From positions 76,198,119 to 76,262,118 of the forward strand of contig CM077648.1 of the NCBI GenBank assembly GCA_039707465.1: a stretch of DNA of 64,000 nt, given 5' to 3'. Of this stretch, positions 56,104 to 64,000 are shown in pieces; the stretch's first letter is position 1, and each line of letters opens with the position of its first letter. Origin of the DNA: Rhabdophis nuchalis. Taxonomy: Eukaryota > Chordata > Lepidosauria > Squamata > Natricidae. Under the pieces are notes generated by a model. That model saw only the letters and a list, made by a program, of their open reading frames with translations, did not search any database and had not been told where the DNA came from. The position numbers and the translations under genes were made by a program.

Positions 56104-56528
56104 CAGGGGTCTCCAACCTTTGCAACTTTAAGTCTGAAGGACCTCAGCTCCCAGTAGGCTAATCTTGTTAAATAGACTAATCTTGTTTCCTCAGTAATGT
56201 TCAACTGCAACTTTAGGATGCTGGGTTGGAGGGATCTGCATTGGAAAATGTTCATAGTTACTTGTGAGATGGCATGTGTGGTTTAGGGCAAAGAAACAGC
56301 ATATTCCTTCTTATGCAAAATGCTGAAAATTTATGATTGAGACAATGATGGGAAGAAAGGAAAAGATTTTATGGATTGATAGGTGAACTAAAGCAGGGGT
56401 CTCCAACCTTTGCAACTTTAAGTCTGAAGGACTTCAGTTCCCAGATTTCTCTAGCCAGCTTTGCTGGCTGGAGAATTCTGGGAGCTGAAGTCCTTCAGAC
56501 TTAAAGTTGCAAAGGTTGGAGATCCCTG
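56104..56528. mobile_element. second composite of palindromic hAT sequences
   Basis: A left arm (56104-56155, CAGGGGTCTCCAACC through CAGCTCCCAG), about 238 bp of unrelated AT-rich DNA, and a complete palindromic element (56394-56528). The exact octamer GTCTAGAG occurs at 56096-56103 and 56529-56536, outside the whole. The octamer left of the inner element is AACTAAAG. The architecture is the same as at 51945-52399, with a different interior. Confidence 0.83.
56394..56528. mobile_element. complete palindromic hAT element at the right end of the composite
   Basis: Ends CAGGGGTCTCCAACC and the complement of CAGGGATCTCCAACC; loop CTAGCCAGCTTTGCTGG. Confidence 0.92.
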
Positions 56529-56536
56529 GTCTAGAG

Positions 56537-57056
56537 GGATTCTTCCAGCAAGCATACACAATGTATTTGTGTTAATGCGAATCTAACAGCCTACCTTAAT
56601 TTAGTAGCTATTAGCAATTGTTCTTGCTAGAATGATCATTCTCATACTGGACAGGTATATTAAGGATGAAGAAATTGTATTATATAGTATTGAGGGAAAT
56701 GGGATTGGAATAAATTGACTTGAACAAGGGTTTGTTTGTTTGTTTGCTTGGTCGGTTGGTTGGTTGGTTCACTATTTTATTCAATTTTATAAAACTAATA
56801 AATAAATAAAAATTTTATAGCCACCCAACTCAACCAAATGACTCTGGGCAGTTTACAATTCTAACTTTTTTTAATTGTGTGGTGTTTTTTTTGCTTTTAA
56901 ATAATTATTATTCCACCTTTTGGAACTTTAAAACAGCATTTCCAATCTTTACAGTGTTCCAATATCAGTATCCCTTCTATTTACATTTTTTTTCAGGTTT
57001 ATGGTCTTTTATACATAAACATATAATTACACATACACATATATATACACATACAT
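56537..57056. other. no recognised gene
   Basis: Short GTTT/GGTT repeats at 56729-56770. A minus-strand LINE- or SINE-like phrase (CCCAACTCAACCAAATGACT) may be present near 56825. No supported gene. Confidence 0.35.
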
Positions 57057-57558
57057 ACATAAAAACTAACACACATATTTAAAAAATCACACAACAGAAC
57101 TCATGGCTTTCTGTCTGGATGGTCTCTGGTGATGAGCCGAAAGGCAGAAGAAGAGAGCAGTATGCTTCCTCCCTTAATTGGGGCCCTAACAGGGTGTTGT
57201 GGAATAATTATAGATACTAATCCTCCTGTCTCAGCTGATGCAATAAGAGAACCTGCCTGGCTGAATGGCTAAAAGCTCTTGCCTGATATGCAGTACAGCC
57301 CCAGTTTGAATCCCAGTAAGTGTATGGCTAGCTGATGAGAGCTAAAAAGCTCGAAATAGATCTATACTAGTCTCCCTGATTTATTTATTGATCAGCTCAT
57401 AAAAACTAACACACATATTTAAAAAATCACTCAACGGAACTCATGGCTTTCTGTCTGGATGGTTCTAGTGATGAGCCGAAAGGCAGAAGAGGAGAGCAGT
57501 ATGCTTCTTCCCTTAATTGGGGCCCTAACAGGGTGTTGTGGAACAATTATAGATACAT
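57057..57558. repeat. 155-bp direct repeats flanking a tRNA-like SINE
   Basis: The words CATAAAAACTAACACACATA, GAACTCATGGCTTTCTGTCT, GATGAGCCGAAAGGCAGAAG and GGGGCCCTAACAGGGTGTTG occur at 57058-57215 and again at 57400-57558 with a few differences. A tRNA-like segment lies between them. Confidence 0.9.
57245..57395 (+). mobile_element. tRNA-derived SINE between direct repeats
   Basis: A-box-like CTGGCTGAATGGCTAAAAGC and B-box-like AGTTTGAATCCCAG, then GCTAGCTGATGAGAGCT and AGTCTCCCTGATTTATTTAT. No amino-acid acceptor stem is visible, so it is not a tRNA gene. Confidence 0.6.
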
Positions 57559-57559
57559 A

Positions 57560-58110
57560 CATACATATATACACATAATACCTTTATCTTTCAGCATTAT
57601 TTGCTATGTTTACAGGTATATACAGTTTTTCACCTTACTATTGTTCCTAGGTACTCTTTATGCATTTATTTTGTATCTAGTTTCTAGCCAATTGTACCAC
57701 CTATTCCAGATCTTATAGTATTCTGTTTCCTCTCTATCTTTTAATTCCATGGTTAATTTATTCATTTCTCCACCGTCGAGCATCTTTTTTATTATCATTG
57801 TGTTTGAAGGAATGTTTTCTTGTTTCTAATTCTGAGCAAAAGTAATTCTGGCTGCGGTTATTATATGGAATATGATACAGTATATTGAATTTCTTTGCTT
57901 AGATTTCCCTTTATAATCCCCAGTAGAAACTGTTCTGGTTTCATCTCTATTTTTTGTTCTGTAATTTCTTCTAATCATTTTTTAAAATTTTCATCCAATA
58001 TTTCTTAGTTTTGGGGCAGGTCCACCTGGTAGAATGTCCCTTGTTCATGATTGCATCTCCAACAGTTAGAACAAACTAGTATTTAGATTCCATTTCCATT
58101 GCTAAATCTA
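57560..58110 (-). mobile_element. L1 LINE ORF2 C-terminal fragment
   Basis: Minus-strand reading gives HIITAARITFAQN, KQENIPSNTMIIKKMLDGGE, NKLTMELKDREETEYYKIW and, upstream, GTFYQVDLPQN. These are L1 ORF2 C-terminal motifs. Stops are frequent. Boundaries are approximate. Confidence 0.7.
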
Positions 58111-58362
58111 TTGGGTAATTATTGTACAGGTATGTTTGCTTAATCTAAATTAGCAGCTGGCGGATAGCAGTCCTCTAAGCCTGAAAATTTAACCACTGAA
58201 ATCTTATACATTAATGTGAACATCCCAAATATTGTGAAATTTTGGCATTCTTAAATGAAATATCTTGAGACCACTATTGTGACATTTTAATCATCTGTAT
58301 GGAGTGCATTTGGTGTTCTGCCGATGACATCTTGTTGTATCATGGTCACTATGCCCTGTGAC

Positions 58363-58798
58363 CAGTGGTGGGTTTCAAATTTTTTTAGGACCTCTTCTGC
58401 AGGTGTGGCCTGCTTTGTGGGAGTGGCTTGCCAGCCATGTGACCGAGTGGGCGTGGCCAACTTGTAAAATGTGGTGAAACTCACTTAACAATGTTCTTGC
58501 TTAGCAACCAAATGTTGGCTCAGAAATTCTGGCATATGAAGCATGCAAGTCTTAAAGCTGTCAAGTTACAAGACCCTTGCATCCCTAACCCTTTAGTAAA
58601 AAATAACCCCAGGGATGTTCAAACTTGACAGCTTTAAGACTTGTGGACTTCAACTCCCAGAATTCCTCCTCTCGTTCTTCATCTTGATGATGGGCGGACG
58701 GGTGGGGGGGAGGGAGCTGGAACCGGTTCTAAATGGCCCTGTAGATTTGTGGTACCTTTTCTATAGAAGAGCTTAGAACTGGCAGGAACCCACCCCTG
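58363..58798. mobile_element. hAT element (CAGTGGTGGGTTTC ends)
   Basis: Left CAGTGGTGGGTTTCAAATTT; right GGAACCCACCCCTG. Perfect target duplication CCTGTGAC at 58355-58362 and 58799-58806. Left third matches the copies at 12370 and 51436. A degenerate palindromic element is nested in its middle. Confidence 0.92.
58540..58672. mobile_element. degenerate palindromic hAT element nested in 58363-58798
   Basis: GCAAGTCTTAAAGCTGTCAA and TTGACAGCTTTAAGACTTGT are inverted repeats, followed by the family phrase GGACTTCAACTCCCAGAATT. Edges are unclear. Confidence 0.6.
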
Positions 58799-58806
58799 CC
58801 TGTGAC

Positions 58807-59968
58807 CATGAAAGATGCTGTGATGAGGCTGGGGATCGTGATCCTAAGGCTTGGATGCGTATTTAATATTCATGGTTACTAGCACATATAGTATACATTC
58901 AATAATGTTATTGAGGAGTTACCTGCAATTCATTTGCTAGTTAAAAATCTGTGAAACTTCATAACTTTGGTTTACCATTTTTAGATCCTTTTATTATCCT
59001 TGAATTTTCTATTTATGATAGCCAATTAATGTGATTTAAATATTCAAAATAACACTATTGTTTACAAAATAGCACAGTGCTTTTTCAAATTACTTTTTAA
59101 AATTCAATATTTAAAAAACCTTTTTTTTAAAATGGTTTTTTTAGTAATAATAAAGTGAATAATACTTGAGGAAGCTTGTAATTTGTTCATATACTCTTGG
59201 CACAGAAACATAAATTTGCCAATAAATATATTTCAAAGTATTAAGTACGATGTATTTTTAAAAGATTTTTTAAAGCTGTTTTTTTAAAGTATTTTAGCTT
59301 TTAAATCAAGTGACCACTTTTATCTGAAAACTTAATAGCATTTATTTTAGTCAGAGGACTGTTATCTGTTTTCTTCAGGAGAAAGCAGGTGAGGAAGGCA
59401 GTTCCACTTTAACTGGTCCACCTGAAACTAAATGTCATGGTATTAATCATTGTATGTTAATCATTGTTATATATGTATTTGTAAAATGTCTTCTTCTTCT
59501 AGGGAACAAAAGGAATGTGCACACAATATTTCCTCCTCCAATAATTCTCTTCAATAACATCTTCATGACATCAAATGACATCAAACATGGAACTTATTTT
59601 ACCAATGGTTGGGAAAAAGGGGTGGAGAGTAAGAAGGGAATTTGTATTGTTAAGCAACTTAAATACTCAGACAACACGATGTTTATTAAGTACTAAGAAA
59701 TGTAATAAATAAAAAATTAATAAAAATTTTTTTTTTAAAAACCAACATCTCCATGTGGTAAGTTTATTTGAGAAAGGGTGATTTGCCCAAAGTGAGTTCC
59801 ATATTTGAATGGCTCTCCCAGTCCTAATCCAATTTCTTATCCATCATACTACTCTGGTTCATATAAAATTAAAACTGAGCTGCCTATTATGCATTTCCAT
59901 TTGAAATGGGTCTGTAAGATGTCAAACATTATTATAAAGCAGCTATAAATGCATTGACTGAAAGGATG
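58807..59968. other. no recognised gene
   Basis: Very AT-rich. An 80-codon frame at 59454-59696 ending in YSDNTMFIKY is short and unrecognised. Confidence 0.35.
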
Positions 59969-59970
59969 TA

Positions 59971-60764
59971 CCGTATTTTTCGGAGTATAAGACGCACCTT
60001 TTTTCCTCTAAAAAGAGGCTGAAAATCTGGGTGTGTCTTATACATCGAATACAGCATTTTTTTGCCTCCTGGAAGCCCACCCTCTTCACCAAACTGGCTG
60101 TGCCTAGTCTTGTGGAGGCTTCCAGAGAGCTCCTGGGGGCTGGGGAGGGAGGAAATGAGCCTCAAACGGGCCGTTTCCCCCTCCCCCAGTCCCCAGCAGC
60201 ACTCTATAAGCCTCGATTGGACTATGCATGCAATTTATTTGACCCCAAAATGGCCCGTTTTCGCGATAAATGGGGCGGGTTTTTGCCCCCCCACCCCCCA
60301 GGAGCACTCTGCAAGCCCCCCCCTCCCAAGGCTAGTTATGCTTTTTATTTGAAGAAAATCGGCCCCATTTTCGCGGAGAAAGCAGTTTGGAGGAAGTATG
60401 CAAAGTGCAAAAAAAACCTTTTTGCCTCCTCCCGCCCCCTTCGCCAAACTGGCTGTGCCGAGCCTTATGGGTAAACGGGGCGGATTTTTTGCTCATTTTG
60501 CACACACACCCAGCACTCTGCAAGCCCCCCCCCCCCCCCAAGGCTACTTATGCTTTTTATTTAAAAAAAAAACAGCCTCATTTTCACGGAGAAATGGGCT
60601 GTTTTGGAAGTTTGCCGAGTGCAAAGGCTCCCCCCCCACACACACACCTTTCGGGAGGCTCTTTAACTTTTTCTGAGCAAGCAGAAACGAAGTTTTAAGG
60701 TTTGTCTGCGATTTCCTTCTGCAGGACAGAGATAAATACACCTGAGAACATCAACCTACCTACC

Positions 60765-60798
<34 letters not shown>

Positions 60799-60882
60799 AC
60801 CTACTGTATTTCTCCCTTTCTCTCTCTCTCTCTATCCTTCTACCTTCCTAACTACACACACACACACTCCCTCCCTATTTAC

Positions 60883-60963
<81 letters not shown>

Positions 60964-61552
60964 TTCTCTCAATATATACTTCTACCTATACACACACACT
61001 CTCTTCCATCCTACCTACTGTATTTCTCCTTCTCTATTTCTCTCTCATCTTTCTACCTACCTTCCTACCTACAGTACACACACACATTCTCCCTCTCCCC
61101 CTACATACCTATTGTATTTCTCGCTCTCTTTCTATTTCTCTCTCTATCCTTCTACCTACCTACCTACACACACACACTCTCTCCCTACCTACCTACTGTA
61201 TTTCTTTATCTTTCTATTTCTCTATCTTGTTACCTACCTACCTATACACACACACATTCTCCCTTTCCCCCTACCTACCTACTGTATTTCTCTCTCCCTC
61301 TCTATTTCTCTCTCTCTATATCAATTTACCTACCTACCTACCTACTCTCTCTCTCCCTCCCTCCCTACTGTATTTCTCTCTATTTCTCTCTCTCTATCCC
61401 TTTATCTACCTACCTTACGTATTTCTCTTTCTTTCTCTCCCTCCCTCTCACTCTATCTACCTACCTACCTACCTACTTTTTTTGGTAATTTGCCTCTTCA
61501 AAACCTTGGTGCGTCTAATACTCCGGTGCGTCTTATACTCCGAAAAATACGA
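59971..61552. mobile_element. mariner-like non-autonomous element filled with microsatellite
   Basis: Left end CCGTATTTTTCGGAGTATAA, then GACGCACC; right end is its complement (CTTATACTCCGAAAAATACG). TA dinucleotides stand at 59969-59970 and 61553-61554, as for Tc1/mariner targets. Left third has several repeated GC-rich blocks (CTCTGCAAGCCCCCC; ACTTATGCTTTTTATTT). Right half is a CT/CTAC/CTAT minisatellite. No transposase is visible. A partial relative is at 302-544. Confidence 0.8.
60765..61480. repeat. compound CT/CTAC/CTAT minisatellite
   Basis: About eight units of the form CTACCTACCTACTGTATTT followed by CT-rich blocks and CA tracts, with a pure CTAT array at 60886-60962. The unit is the complement of the one in the Helitron at 28070-28445. 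Confidence 0.9.
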
Positions 61553-61554
61553 TA

Positions 61555-61737
61555 TCTCAAGATAGTTCATAACTAAATACAGTAAGAAGGATAAAAGTAG
61601 CATCCATAAACATAGTCAAATAAACAAACTAAATTCAGATTTATGTTTATCGTTATATTTTTGTACATCTAAGAAAGAGGTGTATAGCTTTATTGGAACT
61701 GAGGACCACACTTGACTTTTAAGCCAAGAACTTGTGA
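61555..61737. other. no recognised gene
   Basis: Short unique-looking segment between the mariner-like element and the GATG/GATA array. Confidence 0.4.
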
Positions 61738-61803
61738 TAGATAGATAGATGGATGGATGGATGGATGGATGGATGGATGGATGGATGGATGGATGGATGG
61801 ATG

Positions 61804-61846
<43 letters not shown>

Positions 61847-61850
61847 GATT

Positions 61851-61929
<79 letters not shown>

Positions 61930-61930
61930 T
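61738..61930. repeat. (GATG)n(GATA)n microsatellite
   Basis: GATA, then about 14 GATG, then about 30 GATA units with a TGAT interruption at 61846-61850. Bkm-like GATA arrays are a known feature of snake genomes. Confidence 0.96.
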
Positions 61931-61974
61931 TCTGGAAGTAATGTTCCAAGTAAAGCTGCTTGTTGCAATTAACT

Positions 61975-62700
61975 GATGTTGAAATTGTCAATGCCAATTG
62001 TGTTCAAGCTCCATTTGCTTTCTTTTTGGCACAGACATTCTATTTCTATTTTCAGATCTTTGTCTTTTGTTATGTTCCCTGGTTCTTTCTCTCCTATCCC
62101 ACTGTCTTCAGATTCTGTCACATCCTCTATCCAGACTTTTTTTTAAGTTTCTTATCAATAATTGTTAAACCCGGGATGTTATGTGGTACTGTCTGTTTAA
62201 ATTCTAAAATCCCAGAACAATTTGACTTCTTTATTTTCTATGACATTCTCTATTTTATGGTCCCACCAGTTCTTGCTTGGAGGCAAATGGTATTTCTCAC
62301 AGTTTTTCCAATGCATCATTGTTTGCTATTTTGTCCTGCCATTGTTTGAAATCAGTCTGTGCGATCTTCTTGCAGCAGATAACCAGGTAGCCCACTGTTT
62401 CTTCAGCTTCTTTGCAGAGGTAGCACTTGCTATTTGTTGCTATCTTCTTGATGTTGGTTTTCTGTGCATTTGTTCTTAAGGATTGGTCTTGTACACACAG
62501 AAATAACCTCTCTGTCTCTTCCTTCAACTTTTCTGCTCTTAGCCATTATAAGGTTGTTGTGGTTATCTGCTTTACCTACTATTTTTTTTAATGTGTTGGC
62601 CATATAATACTTCCCCCCATGTCTATTTTCTGTTCTTCATTTGCTTTCTTACAGGTCAATTTAATCTCTCCAGTGGTCACTAAACCTTCCTAGTATATGA
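61975..62700 (-). mobile_element. R4-type LINE, endonuclease-region fragment
   Basis: Minus-strand frame 62527-62297 reads ETERLFLCVQDQSLRTNAQK, then CYLCKEAEETVGYLVICC. This is the CCHC-containing region at the C-terminus of R4/Dong-type elements. Further on (62270-61990), in broken frames, WWDHKIENVIENKEVKLFWD and DLKIEIECL follow in the expected order. It is a different part of the family from the copy at 40033-40732. Confidence 0.78.
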
Positions 62701-62914
62701 GCTTCAATGCATCTTCTTCACTATCTTTCAAATATTCTTCCAATGATTATTGTTGTTATTGTTATTATTGTTCCCTATTAATGTATTCCCTATGTGTCAA
62801 AATACTGCAAATAACTTCTAGTTGTTAACTTCAAGGTGGCCACGATATTATAAATATTACCCTTACTTACATAGATCTAAGAAGCAATCAGGAAGAAGGT
62901 AGCAAAGTACAATA
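62701..62914. other. no recognised gene
   Basis: AT-rich segment between R4 and CR1 remnants. Confidence 0.4.
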
Positions 62915-63760
62915 CAATAATTCAATAATACAATAGCAGAGTTGGAAGGGACCTTGGAGGTCTTCTAGTCCAACCCCCTGCCTAGGCAGGAACCTTATAC
63001 CATTTCAGACAAATGGCCATCCAACATCTTCTTAAAGACTTGCAGTGTTGGGGCATTCACAACTTCTGGAGGCAAGCTGTTCCACTGATTAATTGTTCTA
63101 ACTGTCAGGAAATTTCTCCTCAGTTCCAAGTTGCTTCTCTCCTTGATTAGTTTCCACCCATTGCTTCTTGTTCTACCCTCAGGTGCCTTGCTGAATAGTT
63201 TGACTCCCTCTTTTTTGTGGCAACCCCTGAGATTTTGGAAAACTGCTGTCATGTCTCCCCTAGTCCTTCTCCCCTAGTTTTCATTAAACTAGACATACCC
63301 AGTTCCTGCAACCATTCTTCATATGTTTTAGCCTCCAGTCCCCTAATCATCTTTGTTGCTCTTCTCTGCGCTCTTTCTAGAGTCTCCATGTCTTTTCTAC
63401 ATCTTGGCGACCAAAACTGAATGCAGTACTCCAAGTGTGGCCTTACCCAGGGATTATAAAGTGGTATTAACACTTCACATGATCTTGATTCTATCCCTCT
63501 GTTTATGTAGCCTAGAACTATATTGGCTTTTTTGGCAGCTGCTGCACACTGCTGGCTCATATTTAAATGGTTGTCCACTAGGACTCCAAGATTCCTTTCA
63601 CAGTTACTACTATTGAGCAAGGTACCACCTATACTGTACCTGTGCATTTTGTTTTTCTTGCCTAAATCTAGAACCTTACTCTTTTCACCATTGAATTTCA
63701 TTTTGTTAGATAGTGCCCAATGTTCAAGTCTGTCAAGATCATTCTGTATCTTAAGCCTAT
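62915..63760 (-). mobile_element. CR1 LINE, RT C-terminus and 3' tail
   Basis: Minus-strand frame 63701-63249 reads MKFNGEKSKVLDLGKKNKMH, NLGVLVDNHLNMSQQCAAAA, VRPHLEYCIQFWSPRCRKDM and LERAQRRATKMIRGLE. A second frame, 63252-62995, has RRNFLTVRTINQWNSLPPEV and ends FKKMLDGHLSEMV. One frameshift separates them at about 63250. The 3' end (AGAGTTGGAAGGGACCTTGG on the plus strand) runs into an AATAC-rich microsatellite-like tail. The 5' side is cut by the LINE at 63761. Confidence 0.93.
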
Positions 63761-64000
63761 CGACCGATTCGCTCCCACAGAGAGGGACTTCTCCGGGTGC
63801 CGTCCACTAGACTTTGTCAGCGGGCGACGCCCAGGGGAAGGGCTCTCTCTGTGGCGGGCCCGGCCCTCTGGAACGACCTTCCCCCTGATATCAGAACGAC
63901 CACTGACCTCCGCTCCTTCCGTACGAAATTGAAGACCTATTTCTTTCGACTGGCCGGCCTTGAATAATTCTCTCTGTCTATTGATTCCAAATGTATTTTA
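63761..64000 (+). mobile_element. Jockey-group LINE fragment, running off the window
   Basis: Encodes FAPTERDFSGCRPLD, GRRPGEGLSLWRARPSGTTF in one frame, the same region as in the copy at 38397-38920, and continues beyond the right edge. Confidence 0.83.

Noticed and set aside
60031..60698. Overlapping frames of 67-147 codons
   Set aside because: They fall in repeated GC-rich blocks of the mariner-like element; no transposase motif such as a DDE or DDD triad.
61690..61997. Frames rich in YLSI and HPSI repeats
   Set aside because: Read-through of GATA/GATG arrays.
1..64000. W- or Z-chromosome origin inferred from GATA arrays and repeat density
   Set aside because: Autosomal snake DNA can look the same; sex-specific coverage would be needed.

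Overview
This 64 kb window looks like non-coding (intergenic or intronic) DNA from a squamate reptile, most likely a snake. I found no intact host protein-coding gene, tRNA, rRNA or CRISPR array. The assignment rests on the repeat content: CR1 and other Jockey-group LINEs, L1, BovB/RTE, R4 and Penelope-like retroelements, a tRNA-derived Sauria-type SINE ending in CTTTACCTTTACCT-like sequence, a Ty3/gypsy element, two Helitron relics, a mariner-like element, many hAT elements, and long GATA, GATG, ATGT and TTCC microsatellites. Nearly every longer reading frame is transposon debris or a read-through of low-complexity sequence.

Layout. 0-20 kb: a CR1 end and a mariner-like end, short palindromic hAT miniature elements (1723, 2439, 4488, 7119, 8064, 10978, 17383), a GC-rich hAT element (3263-3932), a 2 kb hAT-like element with palindromic tandem units (12370-14403), and a decayed Helitron replication-protein gene (about 18030-19240). 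20-30 kb: LINE fragments, a long decayed L1 on the minus strand broken by two hAT elements and a SINE, a Helitron with clean ends (27590-28559) that carries a GTAG-rich minisatellite, and an RTE fragment. 30.6-37.3 kb: a defective Ty3/gypsy element (30657-34346, 5-bp target duplication AGAAC) inserted in an older hAT element; its 3' end and flank, about 1.8 kb, are tandemly duplicated at 35517-37335. 38-48 kb: LINEs, an R4 copy inserted in a LINE tail with a 20-bp target duplication, a Penelope-like fossil cut by three insertions, and a BovB fragment cut by a hAT element. 48-64 kb: more hAT elements, including two composites whose target duplications match only at the outermost ends, L1, R4 and CR1 fragments, and a mariner-like element filled with microsatellite.

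The genes do not form a pathway. The main biological signal is the mobile elements. About 17 copies or remnants of a near-perfect palindromic hAT family lie here, and almost all carry 8-bp target duplications of the form nnnTAnnn, the signature of the Buster branch of hAT transposases. Two loci suggest that pairs of these elements moved the DNA between them as a unit. One locus is a half element that still has perfect target duplications. The same minisatellite unit occurs in two unrelated element classes (Helitron and mariner-like). All family assignments come from reading the sequence and recalling family hallmarks; no database search was run.
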